Positions 44,708 through 57,926 of a stretch of DNA of 64,000 bases are shown piece by piece. Position 1 is the stretch's first letter. Every line of letters begins with the position of its first letter. Position numbers and translations under genes: made by a program. The notes below the pieces were generated by a model. The model saw nothing but the letters and a program-made list of their open reading frames with translations. It did not search any database and had not been told where the DNA came from. This DNA is from Strigamia acuminata (Eukaryota > Arthropoda > Chilopoda > Geophilomorpha > Linotaeniidae): NCBI GenBank assembly GCA_949358305.1, contig OX442317.1:6824186-6888185 (forward strand), given 5' to 3'.

Positions 44708-46402
44708 ACCCCTGGCAAATAGTATCGAATACTTTTTTCCCAGCACTCATCTTCTCACTTTGACTGGCCGTAACTCAGAAAAAAAAGGTGATGGCAATAA
44801 ACTGTTAAAAAATTTGGATACTATACTTTATTTGGAATAAAACAAGGGTTTGAGATGGTACAATATCATTTTATTTATCATAGAAAAATGCAAAAAAGAA
44901 AATCAAGTGTTGGAAAAAAATATCAGATAGCTGCTTAGCTTGGAAATAAAACTTATAAAAAAATATTTAAAAAAAAAATATATATATGACGACATATTTA
45001 AGTAAAATAAAATTTCTTCCTTCAACTTTCTGAAATATTCCAAGCCCATTTGATATTTATTTCATTTTTCACATCACTATATTACACCCAAAGTGTCTTT
45101 CATAACTACAGCTTCCAGTTTTGAGTTTGAGATTTTTTTCCCCAAAATTATTAAACGATAAAAAAATATATATATTCTCGCATCATAACTCAGAAAGGAA
45201 AGCATATTCTCCTGCTCATGCCTAATAGCTGTCATAAAACTGAATGGAGAGTATTTTATGGATTGGATCCGAAGCTCAAGGGAAAGAAGGGGAAAGAAGA
45301 AGCCGGGATCAACCTCTGGACACGGCTGATGATTTTCTCAGAGAATTTTCAATCCTCAATAGGGCACTTTTTCACAGATTGGCTTTAAGTTTTTCATGAT
45401 TACAATAAACTAGTCAACTCCACTGCTTGTTTCGGATTTAGGAGGAGAGAAAAATAAAATCAAAACAAAAACCTATTTGTTAGATCTACTTGAATCCAAA
45501 TCAAAATTCTGTACAGTCTCAAAATGTTCCCTCGGAGACACCAACTTGGGTTTTATAATTTTCGTGATAAAAGAAGAAGCACAAAAAAAAGTTATAAAAC
45601 TGCACGTTTAAAGGAGCACGAAAATGTTCCTGGTTATCTAAATAAGTCGAATGTTTAAATCAATAAAATTTACATTTAATCATCCAATCTTATCGTACCG
45701 TGTATAACTAGTTATAAAATAAAACTTATAGTTTCACATATTTGCTTTCGAATAATTTTCATCGCTACTTTAATTCTTCGCCCGTGCTTAACACCTTTAA
45801 ATTTAACTTGTGAACTTTGATTTAATTAACTCGCATTTAAACTTACGCTAAATAATAAATGCTACAATCATTTCCCTAATCTCAGCAGATCAATTGTTAC
45901 AACGCAACCAGAGTTTTCACACTTTTCCCTGCAAATTAACGATAAGTTGACGTAATTTTACATTTTCTTTTCATTTTATGACAGTTTGTTGTTGTCAAGC
46001 TACGGGCAATTCAAATTGATAAAGATAATGAAAAGCATTTAATTAAATAAAAATGTTAATGGTTGTTGCATTTGCCCTCAAACCCTCCGACACCTGAGCG
46101 TTCAAATCAAGCTGGATGGCTGACTGTGTAAACATTGGTCCGTGATGTCTGCACCTAAAGCATCATTGCAATTTCCCAATAATCCACACCAGATGCTGCT
46201 GTTAGCATGCTCAGTTACCACCGAGGTTAACATTTCAAGCATCGACGTGACTGCAGTTTAGTATTAGCAAACAGGCAACAGCTATAAAAAAATCCACAGT
46301 AAAGTAGCTGGACCACCCAATGGACAAAAACCAAAAACTAAAACAAAATTTCTTGAGCACGAGATGCCGATTCAACGCGGTATCCTTTACAACGCGGCTG
46401 GA
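44708..46402. other. Non-coding stretch
   Basis: AT-rich, no gene recognised. Confidence 0.5.
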
Positions 46403-46707
46403 AAGTCCAAAAATGCATTTTTCAAGTCCAAAAATGTATTTTTCAAGTGCAAAAATCTATTTTTTAAATGCCAAAAATGCATTTTATAGCGCAAAATTTC
46501 CTTTTATGGTGCAAAATGCACTTTTTATGGTGCAAAATGCACTTTTTATAGTGCAAAATGCACTTTTTATGGTGCAAAATGCACTTTTTATGGTGCAAAA
46601 TGCATTTTTATCGTGCAAAATGCACTTTTTATTGTGCAAAATTCGACTTTTTAAGGTGCAAAATGCACTTTTTATGTGAAAAATTCGACTTTTTAAGCTT
46701 GAAAATC
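46403..46707. repeat. 21-bp minisatellite with a palindromic unit
   Basis: Units of the form GTGCAAAATGCACTTTTTAT start at 46509, 46530, 46551, 46572 and 46593. Later units start at 46613, 46634 and 46656, and more degenerate units lie to the left from 46403. Each good unit contains the palindromic pair GTGCA/TGCAC. Because 21 is a multiple of three and the unit lacks stops in one frame, a 119-codon plus-strand frame (46320-46679) reading repeated MVQNALF stays open. I regard that frame as a by-product, not a gene. Confidence 0.9.
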
Positions 46708-47832
46708 TGTTTTCTATATTTTCTATATATATAAAGGTACATTGACGACAAAAAAAATAAAGAGATACTCTTCAAAGTGCAATGTAATGGAGAGATCTTA
46801 GAGCAAACACAAGATGCCTTGAGAAAATTTCTTTTGCCACAAACGCTTCTCTAACGATGACCTTTTGATGACACCAACCGGGTCGGTGGAAGGGATGCTG
46901 CAAGGAAAATCGCTACCGAATTGTGGAAACGGTGGAAATGGCGGCGAAGAATGTTTTTTTCATCAGCAATCCTGTCACAGACAAACTTGTACTTTTTCTT
47001 CTAATGTCACACTATCCCCCATTTCATAAATTCACCACACCCCTCCCCCTCCCACCCCCAAAAAGAAAAGCCGACAAAAAAAAAATAAAAAAAAATCTTC
47101 CAAATGTTAAAGCTAGCGGATCTGGTAAACATGTAAACGAATATCTGCTTTCAAAAGCGCAATCCGAAGAGAATTAAACTGTAAGTTTGCTTATTTTATT
47201 ATCCCATTTAGATCTCAATGTGAGAAAACAAATACTGGCTCCTTTTCATGTGTTCAACTCTGAACATTAATTTGTGCAGTTGTTGCCCTCGTAATGAGCT
47301 TAATATTTCATCCAAAGTGAATTTGTAGGCACCAGCTGAATTTCTAATTAAATGTCTTCTCTATGCACATATCTATTACACTAAAAGTCGAGCGACATAC
47401 CTTCACAATGGCAATGAACACTCATAAAAATCTTGCAAACAACCTGCAATTTCTACTACTTCTTGAATACAAAAACATTTAAATCTATTCACCACATTCC
47501 ACTCTATGTAATGTACATTTACAATTCACCAAAGAGAAAAGATATGGCTTTAATTTTAACTATCCTATTAATATTCACAAAACCAAAAAAAAAATATATG
47601 GAGCGCTTAACGATTTTGCGCGTTATGCTCGCGCGGGGGATAAGCTTCTCTGTAGCGCTCCAATTTTAGTATTGCTTCTGTATTTCAAACTCTAGTTTCA
47701 TTATGCGCAACTATTACGCTGGTGCATGACAAAATTAAATCGCAATTTTTACACAAAATGTTTCAAAGATGCTATTTTTATGAATACAATTCAAAATTAA
47801 AATAATACATATAATTTTATAATTATCTCTAC

Positions 47833-47857
47833 AAAAAAAAAAAAAAAAAAAAAAAAA
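47833..47857. repeat. 25-base poly-A run
   Basis: Homopolymer. Could mark the tail of an old retroposed sequence, but no source sequence is recognised upstream. Confidence 0.9.
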
Positions 47858-48668
47858 TCCTTTAATTTCCATCACCAGAGGACGCCCAGACTTGCTTTAG
47901 CTTAATTTTGCAGAACGTATATTGCCGAAGCACGAATTTCTGCACATAATAGGTACTATTTAGCATATTTCAAACACAATTTGTTTGTTTATCACTGGCA
48001 GCGTTAATTAGCGCGCATCACCGCTACTGCTAACATCAGAATGTATTTAGGAAAAACAAATTTACACACCACATAAAATTGCATTAATTTCCCTGAGTTG
48101 TTGATCCGGCAACCAATTTCTTCTGTGATTGCAATGACAGCTCCTAACTGCCTGCATGCGCCTAGTCTGGTTTGTTTCCTTTCTCGCCATGTCCACCACT
48201 CTACGCTACATAACAGAGCGTCTTTTCAATCGATTGGACGAATTTGTCCGAAATGCTGGCAGCCGAAAGAGCAGTCAAGCGCGCAATGGGCATTGGCGTC
48301 TGTTTACTACCTTCTGCCCATATTTCGTGCTGAGCTCTTGTTGACATTAACCACGTGGCCAACGCGATGGTCGAGATTACGTAGTTGAGGATGAAAAAGA
48401 GTACCCAGAAACAAATATATATCCTATATCCACTGAAGAAGGGTTTATTTCCCTTATTGAAAAACTCTAAAAAAAATTCCAATATCCAGTTTCAAAAAAT
48501 TTATTGCCGGCATTTCATGAAAAAAGCCTTGATGTGATATAGCATTAGGTCGTAACATGAAGGAGGCATAAAAAAATTGCTAACTTTCATCATTTTTATA
48601 TTATTAAATAGGTATTATGGTATAAAAATCATAAATAAAATTTTTTTTTTCCTTAAATAAACAAATTT

Positions 48669-48685
48669 TTCGACCACTGGTCGAA
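48669..48685. other. 17-bp palindrome
   Basis: TTCGACCA and TGGTCGAA around a single central C. Function unknown. Confidence 0.75.
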
Positions 48686-49650
48686 TTTTTCCATTCTGGA
48701 ATGAGTGGAGTGTGGCAGCGAAGAATTCTGCCCGACTGACTAGTAGAGTCTGATTTACGGAGGCGTGACCTGAGAAGAGGATCACAGGAAGGCGGGTCGG
48801 GAATTCCCTCAGTCATCCCACAGGTTGTAGTTGGGATGATAGAAACTGATGGAGTATGGAACTTGTTTCGTGAATCCACGGGCTGCTTAGGCAATGGCCA
48901 CCATAAGCACATGTAGAATGACTCAGCACGGTGAACCAGACAACCAAATAAAGACCATAAACATTAAAGTGAACGTCAGGTCTTATTGCGTGATTGAGAT
49001 CTTCCAAACTGTCCAACCCACGAGCTGGCGGAGATAAAACAACAACAAAAAAATTTTAAATGATGTTACCGGCACTTATTGCGTCCATCTTCATCTTAAT
49101 CATCACTGCAGCTTCTGCCATCGTCTTAATCTCCAATTTTAAATGTTATTTAGGCCTAAAAACCTCAATTTTTTGAGAAAAAACGTGAAATAACTGAGTC
49201 ATCAGTAAAAATTTGACTGGTGAACAAGTTACGCACTGACCCTAATATCGGTTGCGCCACCTGACGGATTTTCATTTTTTCTCTTTTTATTTTTTACGAG
49301 CTACAACAACAACATGTTTGAAGAATTCAAAAAATTTATCCGCAAAATAAAACCAATAACCCCAAATATTAAATTAAAATCCAACAAAAACAATTAAAAA
49401 AACCGCAAATCAATATCCAAACACAATCACAAACAAAATAAAATAAAACAAGAAACTGATAAAATGACAAATCCTTTGGCCTTTTCCAAACGCCTTCCAA
49501 ATACGGTTTACTTTTCGGATTGCGAAAAAGCGGGAGTAAGGACGAGGAAAGCACAGCTAATGAGCTCAGCAGATCCACCTCCAAATAAAAAAAAGAAAAA
49601 AGAAAGAAAAAAAGAGAGTAAGGCATACGTTTGTTATCGGATGAAAAACC

Positions 49651-49675
49651 CCCTTTCCTTTCCTTTCCTTTCCTT
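49651..49675. repeat. (CCTTT)n microsatellite
   Basis: About five CCTTT units within a pyrimidine-rich tract. Confidence 0.85.
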
Positions 49676-51855
49676 CTATTTTCGATCCACAGCTCCTTTG
49701 CTAACCTTCTTGTTAAGGCATCCTTGCGGCAAAAGGTGCACATACGTTTCAAACATCTCATTTTATTTGCCTCGAGTGAACACGCGCCGCATTATTCACA
49801 ATCCAAACTCAATCGCCAAGTTCGACTTCCTCCAATTTGAGGGGGCCAGAAATTGCTACGATAGCTTTTGTGCCTAACTCCAAAGTTCAACAAGAGAAAA
49901 GGGCGCTTGACTGAGAATCACAAGAGCCTCGTGAAATGTAATGAACAAGTCAAGAGAACAGGCACGAGAGGAAAGACTGAATATAACAGGATAAATAATT
50001 CACAAGTCTCAAACACGCGAGCTATACAATTAGTTACGACTCACTTACAAACATTTCCAAGTCTAAATTCAACCAGAAAACGATAAATACACACACACAC
50101 ATATTTTTTTTTAATTTAAAAAGTGAGAAAAGCTTAGTTAGCACATTACATAATAGCCACATTTCTGTCAGTCATAAAACTCGGCTCAACCATGCATAAA
50201 AGGCACTGGTGGAATTTCAAAATTACATATTGCAATTTCTTAATGAAATTCTCTTACACACATATATGTTTGGCATCTTCCCGCCTTTACCCAATAACAA
50301 ACAACGAGTTCTGCTCATATTTGCCTAATATCTCCTTGCATTCCATTTCAATTTTTATTTTTTTATTTTTCTATTAAAAAAATTAGTTTAAATACAAAAA
50401 TAAAAATAAAAACGTGTAATCATCCGAGTCAATTCTCTACTTTAATTTATTGCCCTATCCAGTATCTTTCTTTACATATAAAAATAGACGCCGCAATTTA
50501 TATGCGAGATTACAGTTTATTGCCTAAACAAAATAAAACCATAAAAAGTCAATAACTTCTCCACAATCGATTGGTTTGCGCGCATTCCAGTAAAACAACA
50601 AATTCAATGTGAAATCTTATCAAACAACGTCCAAGTGCTAAAGCTTAACGAGCCAGGTTGGCACTGCCCTCCATTCCGAAGACTTGTCGTTTACTGTAGT
50701 CAATGGACCAGAAGACATTGTCTACACTCATGAATAGAAGAGCGCTTACGACGACCTACCATGGCAAAAGTTACTAATTAAATCAAAGTCCGAACACATT
50801 TGCACCGCAATGTCATCTCCTTCATTTCCAAATGCCATTCAATCAGCGGCCATATTCTTTTATTGATCCTTTGCATATGACCGATTTCTTCTTCCTCGAT
50901 ATCGCAAATCCATAACAAACATATCTCTCTATATCTCCTTTTTTGGCGAAGCGGAAGTTTATTGATAAAAATAAAAATCCCATTAAATTTTACGGCCCAG
51001 CGTACAACTCCTTTTTGAATTTTTGTGGCCAGTTGCACTGTTGCAATGATAAAGTAATGAACAAATCCACGCAAGATTTATATTTCCACCTCGCTTTTCC
51101 CCTTTAATCCATTATATTCCTATGGGTGCTTAGCAGCAATGCAACCCCTCATCAATTAAAACGGCAAAAAACAAGTGGTTTGTTTTAATTTCCATAATTT
51201 ACCGATAAATCTCGTTTCACAATTCAGTTTTATACCCAATGGTTATTTTGCCATAATTCTGCTCAGCTCATTATCTAAAGGTGTATGTCTTCGGCAGACA
51301 TTTGGACAATAAAACACTGTACTTGTTAGTTCATGCGAGCATAATCGGCTCATCCTAATTAGATCAGGATTCACTAGGGGGCAACGATAGAGACAGGAGT
51401 CAAGTGCAGCTGTTGAAAATCATCGTGCCCTGTGCTCTGAACCTCACGTTTCTGCCTTGCAGCAAAGCCGACTTTTGACAAATGTCGGGCGACATTTTTG
51501 CCATACCATATTTCCAACTCTCATTGATAGTTATTCGAGTTTAAGTAATTTCGTGCATTTTTCCGGCTTGTTTACTTTTTGTGCATATTAAATTACGAGC
51601 TAGATTCGTGCATTGGGGTTATTGAACATCTAATATTAAATTCGGAGCAATACCCAGACATGTTTTGCGAGTTTCTTGAAAAAAATAATAAATTCTTTGG
51701 AAAAAATATATAGAAACCGTAAATCATCGATTTTGCTTGATGATGTGTAGAAGCCGCCTAAGCATGTCCAGTATGTCGTGTAAAAATGTTTTAAATAACC
51801 ATCTTTTTAGAACCTGTAATCAAAATAGAGTTTAACCACTATACACCAATTACTG

Positions 51856-52225
51856 TGTTTACATGGTCACAGTTTTCCAGATAATTGAAAATCCGAATTT
51901 TATTTTGTTGTTACGTTGCTAAGAGACGATTAGACCATGCAAGATGACTTGGAAATAAGAATTGATATTTATTGTGATACCATAGAGGGTTAACATACCC
52001 AAATACACTGTAACGTCGCACAGATGCTGGAATATTTGATTTATTCCAACATATTTATCTGGGGTACGAAATATCGAAGTTAATATATCACTTTTACGCA
52101 TGCTCAACATGCAGTTTGCAATGCGCAAAACGCCCAAATACAACTGGAATTTAGTTTTCAGTCAGTTTTTCCAAAAAATAAAATTCGCATTTTCACTTAT
52201 CTAGATACCTGAATACATGTAAACA
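51856..52225. mobile_element. MITE with long terminal inverted repeats, family F (370 bp)
   Basis: The left arm starts TGTTTACATG and the right arm ends CATGTAAACA (52216-52225). The arms stay alignable for about 55 bp through AGATAATTGAAAATCCGAAT against AGATAAGTGAAAATGCGAAT, then TTTATTTT. No coding capacity. No clear target duplication, since the flanks are also weakly symmetric (ATTACTG against ATTTACCA inverted). Confidence 0.75.
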
Positions 52226-54492
52226 TGGTAAATGATGTCATTTGCATCCCAAAAGTCGTACAACAACTAAAAAGAATTAAAAACCAACTGCGCAGTGTTA
52301 AATCTAGTTAATCACCATTAAAATATACAATACACATCTTTATTTATACTTTCATTATACAACTTTCATAAATTTTGACAAAGAAAAAGAATGAAAAACA
52401 TTAATCTCAATACCAAGAAACAAACTAACAAAAATAAAATAAAAACGAAATTCCAATTTTATCCGAGCATTCCTCCTACACATTAATTTTAACTCCCAAA
52501 AAATAATGAAAAAAAAATCCTTCCTTTTTCCACCCTTAAAAAAATTGTTTTAAAAAATTCTTCACCGCTTTATAAATCACAGAAATCCTTTTCTCACAAT
52601 TTTTTTTTAGAAACTTTTCTTCCCTTATTTTACCTCGTAAACTGAATTTTTTTTATTTTTATTAAAAAAAAAAAAGATCTAAAGAAATTCTCAAGCACTT
52701 TTCTCAATCTTGTCACCTCATTACCCACAACCAGAACATTGTATTACATGTAAAGGACAAAGAAAAGCTACTCAAGTATTCTATCAGCCATGTCATAAGC
52801 CAAACAAAAAGAGAAGCCAAACCCAACTAGGCTTACTCTTTAAAAAAAATAAACGTGCCTATACTTTAAATCACTGATATTTCACCGAGTGCACGAATAA
52901 ATCCTTTTACATTTTCATGACCCACCATCAAGAAGACTCTAAACCTGGCGCGTGGACATCATCTACAATTGCACCTTGAACAAAACTGACAACGGAAAAG
53001 CATTTTGTTTACACTGTACCTTTTTTTCCTCTTCTTTTCTAACCTTTTACTTTTTGTATTCATAACCAAGCTTCAACTCGCGACTCAGTAAGGGTCCCAT
53101 GTTTGAAATGCACTCGTAACATGTTGCATTTTAGGTCAAAAACAAAAAAAATAAAAAAAATATACACAAAAAAATGTTTCTTCTATACAAAAAAGCCGCT
53201 CAGAGATCAGAGAAAGACCTAAACGAAGATTAAAAACATTAATTCCGACGTTCATAAAAATCAATGCCCTGTTGTGCACTTTTTATTGCAAAAATATGTT
53301 ATTTATTTGTTAAAATAAAACATTGAAATAAAATGTACGTAAATATGCACATTTTCGGAACAAAGATGCATTTACACGCGCAAAATTGAACTTTTTTGAT
53401 GTAAATGTGAACTTCACTGCAGTTTAAACAACTAAATTTGTTTAAAGGCTGTTTAACCACTGAAAGCAGACTAAATCTGAACCTAAACAGACCCGTTTGT
53501 TCCTACAATTTTAATTTTTGATTTTCTTCGGTCGTTCCCGATATTCTATATGGATTTTCAACATTGATGCATAGATGCGCGCTCTCAGCATTTCGTTTTA
53601 TTGCATTTACGCCCCCATTTGTTTACTACTTCTTTCTCACTCGCTTTAACGACCAAAATTAGACGTCTGCTTTAAAAACTACGCACTTAAATGGTTGATT
53701 AAGCACATAATTAATTTCAAATTCAAGGACCTATACGGGTAATCAAAAATTTAAAACTTATTATTTGGCAATAACTATCACAGCAGAGCACAAAAAAAAT
53801 CCGCAATTTTGGTACTAACACTTTTGATGTCAAATTCCCACTTGGTCCAATAGGAACGAGGACAAAAAGCAATTTAAGTTTGATGTTTTTGTATAGCCGG
53901 CCGAGAAACTGCTTTCATTCGAGATTTTTATGAGCCTTTTTGACCCCTTCATTCTACAAAAATAAAGATTAGAAGTGAGAAAAGAGTGAACTCTCATAAA
54001 ACCTCAGTACAATAAAAAAAAATAGGTATCTCAAACTCTCCTAATTAAACTTTGAATCATCTATTTACCGGTGTTTTGAACGCAGAAAAAGCACACCTCG
54101 CGTGGCACATCCGCTTTACAACGTTGTTTGCTCAGATGCTCTCATAACTGTATACACAGCTAAATCTAATCATTAAAGCACAATTAACCATATTCACTTA
54201 TCACTATTGCCATTCACATCGGAGTATTCATCCGATGCAGGCATTATAAAATACATATCTTTTAATCCCTTTAAACTCGCCTGTAGAGACAACCGTTTGA
54301 ATGATTAGATTGATCGCTATCAAATTAGCAATTTACCTAATACTCATCACGGCTCGCATTTTAACTATCGCTTTAACCAACCGTTCAACAATAAACCACA
54401 CATTGCAACACGAATTAATCAACCGAATCTTAATCACAGTTTATCATTTACGCTCAACTATTTTCATATAACCAATACAAAATTGGCATTTA

Positions 54493-54523
<31 letters not shown>

Positions 54524-56397
54524 TAATAAATATATATATATATATACTGAAATAAAAAATTGTAGGACTCTTAGTGCCTTTGAAAACGTGTGGCAAACAA
54601 TATTCCAAGCACATTTTTTTCCTATCCGATCGTCATGCATTGGCTTTTTGAGTGCGTCTAGCCAAGTAAGTCTACGGCTGATGGCCTCTGATTGTCCGCC
54701 AGCATGACGGGCGAAGCGAGCGAAAGAGATCAATATTTCCTGGCGAAGACTCCCTGCCTGCTTTTTGCCATATTATGAACGACATCTTTGTCGAGTTGAC
54801 GAAGTAACTGCAAGCCGAGAGCCGCCTGTGAGTCTTTGTAAGAATTGCAAGGAAATGGACGAACGCTTCATACAAAAAAAAAAATCCATTTTAAAGCGAG
54901 GAAACACAAAAATAAGAATTTAAAACTTAATTTGACCTAAGTTACGGCTTTTTAAACTGTTTGCAAACTCAAACACACTCGAAACGCGTTCTAACCTCGT
55001 TTCCATTGCTTCCTTTTCAATATTTCTGCGTTTTACTACTAAAATATTATTATTATTATTGAAAAACGAAAAGAAAAATTAAAGAAAATGTTTGTATATT
55101 TGCAAATGATCCTAATATAAGCCAATGACTAAAGCTGAATACATTTTCCGAATTTTCAGATGTAAATTCCAAACTATCAAATTTATTCCAAGTTTATTTT
55201 GACCCAGCCTCAGCGCAGCAATATAATACGATAGTGAATTACATACACCATACCACAGTACATAAAATTTTAAATACACATATATTATGCCTATGGAGTC
55301 CTGCAAATTTCCTTTTCAGATATAAAAGCCTGTGCTAAAGAAAAGAAGAAAAAAGAGCATGTTATCTCCGTGTAATAAAAGACGCATTACCAACTGTAAA
55401 ACCCCTTGGTCGAAATAGTTTGATGTTGTACTTGGTGGGGCTCAGAAAGAACTTGCGCCAATGGGGATCTTTGAATTCATTTTACAGCCTCGGATAGTAT
55501 TGGTAATTCAACAGCATCAATTTATGGCTGAATTATTAGTCTTGCAAACTTTAGGTTGGGTGTTAAGTGCGTGCGCGTATTGAAATGATGCCGTGGCAGC
55601 CAAAGTCATTAGTGGACTAATGCGTTCATTCGTCACAGACTCACTCAAATAAATTCGCATTCAAACAACTTAGAAATAGAATCGACGACAAATTACGCGA
55701 TAATTCCTCTTTTATTGGATACAATTTTATGCATTTATTTGTCAAAATGCACACGATGCATTTCCACGAATACGGCATTATGCAGAATTACTTTTTACTG
55801 TTTTAGACACTTATTATGGTGAAACACATCAAAATATTGCAGACAACTAAGCCATTCGATGTAAAAACGAGCTCGCTCCAGTTGTTCACAGTGGCGACGC
55901 CCCCGTCGTTCCAGCTACACCATACCATATTGTTGGCATGACGACCGCAGTTCATTTCCCCACAACCCTGAAAATACGCGACTTAAAATTCCGTCTTTGC
56001 CACCAGACAGATATCCATATTCTTAATATTTCACACTAAATTTAATTCTTCACTTGGCCTGCGTTGCTGGTTAGTCACACATCACGTCTCTGTTACACTT
56101 TGCGTTGAGGATCTTCATCTAATCTGACACACGGTATGAAAATACCTTATTTATGAATGAGTTTGACAAATTACTTCGCGGACATTAATGTTATTTGTTT
56201 TATTTTCAACGCAAATGTTTAACCTGTTTTAATAATTCATAGTGTAGTAATTGCCAAACCGAAGTCGCCAAGACGTTTCCTCCAACACGGCATTATTTAC
56301 AAAAGTTGATTAAAACAAACCACATTTTCTTGTCCCGTCATAATAATATTAAATATTGATAAACCAATACCCACAATAACAACGTTCTCTTCCATAC
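52226..56397. other. Long non-coding stretch
   Basis: AT-rich with a TA microsatellite. No gene or further family recognised. Confidence 0.5.
54500..54546. repeat. (TA)n microsatellite
   Basis: Alternating TA interrupted once by TAATAAA, after a poly-A run. Confidence 0.9.
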
Positions 56398-56508
56398 GGT
56401 TCAAAAATATATTTTACAATATATCGCTTTTCAAAATGCATCCTCGCGAAACCCAATGCATTTCAAAATAAATTGCAATTTAATTCCAAAAGATGACATT
56501 TAAAAAAT
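56398..56508. mobile_element. MITE fragment, family A copy A6
   Basis: Starts GGTTCAAAAATATATTTTAC then AATATAT, and continues with AATGCATCCTCGCGAAACCC and TTGCAATTTAATTCCAAAAG as in copies A5 and A2. The right GAACC terminus is not recognisable. Confidence 0.65.
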
Positions 56509-57090
56509 AATAATTTTAGATCAAACTGATTTGCCCTTTAATACAAATTTCTATTAAAATCTTGCCATCCTTATATAAATGATTACAAACATCTTGCACA
56601 TAAAATTTCCATTAAATTAGCCGATGTAAATCCTCCAAGACACCGGTGTTTACAAAGACCATTTGTAGCAATACTTACAAACATAAAATACCAAAGTTAA
56701 TTAGAATCTTATTCAAAGAGAAAAAGAGAAAATTGTTAATTATGCCAGTGATCTATGACGCAGTTGGGATAATAAGATCATAAAGCCCAGAGTGTTGAAA
56801 GCAAGACTATTCGAGTGGAATGAATTTTTAATTTAATGCTTACCCAAAAGTAATTTCATAGCAGCTTGTTTTCCCTGCAAAGCTCCTAGCAACTCACATA
56901 TGCACCACTTGCAAATCAATTATGCACTAATCGAAGCTCATTACATCGACTAGAGCCCTGCATCTTACTTATGACCCCACTTATGACCAGACCAACAATT
57001 TGCCAATCCTCTTTTACAATACCTCATTTGAAACTCCTTCAAGAGCTGGTCAAAAATCACTAGAAATTCCCACACAAAGTAAATCATCGC
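56509..57090. other. Non-coding stretch
   Basis: Nothing recognised. Confidence 0.5.
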
Positions 57091-57926
57091 GAATAATACT
57101 ACCCGCACCCATGTGTATTAGGCCACTTGTATTTTTTGATGTTAAAAAAAATAAAATCGTAAAATTCAAACGCTAAAAAATGTTTTTAATCAAAATAAAT
57201 AAATGCAACTTATAGAACAAACATTGGGCTTTATTTAAAAAAAAAATTTTAACTTAAATGGGCCAAAAGTTATGGCCATTTGAATTTGTGCCACTTGGCA
57301 CAAGTGTATTGGGCCACCACGCTAACTGCCTCAAGTGAGTTGGGCCGGCAGAAAAAGCTTAGCAACACATCCAAAAAATTACACAAAAAACGGTTTCTTG
57401 GACAATACTTTACAATATTTTGTTGGATAACCAAAATTTTGTATGTGATTGTGCAGGCCAAGTGTGGTGGGTTTGGAAAACTAAGCAAATGACTTGACTA
57501 TGTTTAGAATCATTTTCCTGCTGAAATATCCATGTCAAAGGCAGTTTATCATCTGCAAATGGAAGTATAACAATCCTCCAATACATTTTCATAAGTATAT
57601 TAGTCCATGAAACCCTTAATTTAATGTTGTGGACCGATACACGTACAGGAAACTATCCCAAAGCCATTTTACTATTGGGATGGCTTGGGGATGGTTTCCT
57701 GTATGTGTATCGGTCCACAACATTAAATTAAGGGTTTCATGGACCAATATATTTAAGTTAAAATTTTATTTTCTTTTAAAAAATAAAGCCCAATGTTTGT
57801 TCTATAAGTTGCGTTTATTTATTTTGATTAAAAACATTTTTTAGGGTTCGAATTTTACGATTTTATTTTTTTTAACATCAAAAAATACAAGCCGCCCAAA
57901 ACACATGGGTGCGGGTAGTAATATTC
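57091..57926. mobile_element. Foldback element, family H, with long terminal inverted repeats (836 bp)
   Basis: The left arm 57091-57259 pairs with the right arm 57751-57926. Both outer ends read GAATAATACTACCC / GAATATTACTACCC and continue CGCACCCATGTG. The arms stay alignable inward through TTGTATTTTTTGATGTTAAA and ACAAACATTGGGCTTTATTT. The inner 336-bp spacer carries a small TTGTGCC/GGCACAA hairpin and no transposase-like coding. A second near-perfect hairpin sits against the right arm (57596-57751). No target duplication could be fixed because the flanks are symmetric. Confidence 0.85.
57596..57751. repeat. Near-perfect long hairpin (71-bp arms, 14-nt loop)
   Basis: The left arm 57596-57666 and right arm 57681-57751 match at 67 of 71 positions by my reading. 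The arms start TATATTAGTCCATGAAACCC / TATATTGGTCCATGAAACCC and reach AAGCCA next to the loop. The right arm ends where the outer right arm begins. It could be a nested MITE or a hairpin-RNA locus; it has no coding capacity. Confidence 0.9.

Larger units (their letters stand above)
46708..51855. other. Long non-coding stretch with small palindromes
   Basis: Contains a 9-bp inverted pair TGGAGCGCT/AGCGCTCCA (47599-47607 and 47654-47662), a 25-A run, a TTCGACCA-C-TGGTCGAA palindrome (48669-48685) and a CCTTT array. The GC-richer segment 48690-48910 has open frames on both strands but no recognisable domain, so no gene is called. Confidence 0.5.

Noticed and set aside
46320-46679. 119-codon frame with MVQNALF heptapeptide repeats
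   Set aside because: Explained by a 21-bp minisatellite in non-coding DNA. The unit itself is palindromic and degenerates at both ends.
48604-48912. GC-richer segment with open frames on both strands, considered as an exon
   Set aside because: No domain in any frame that I recognise. Strand cannot be decided.
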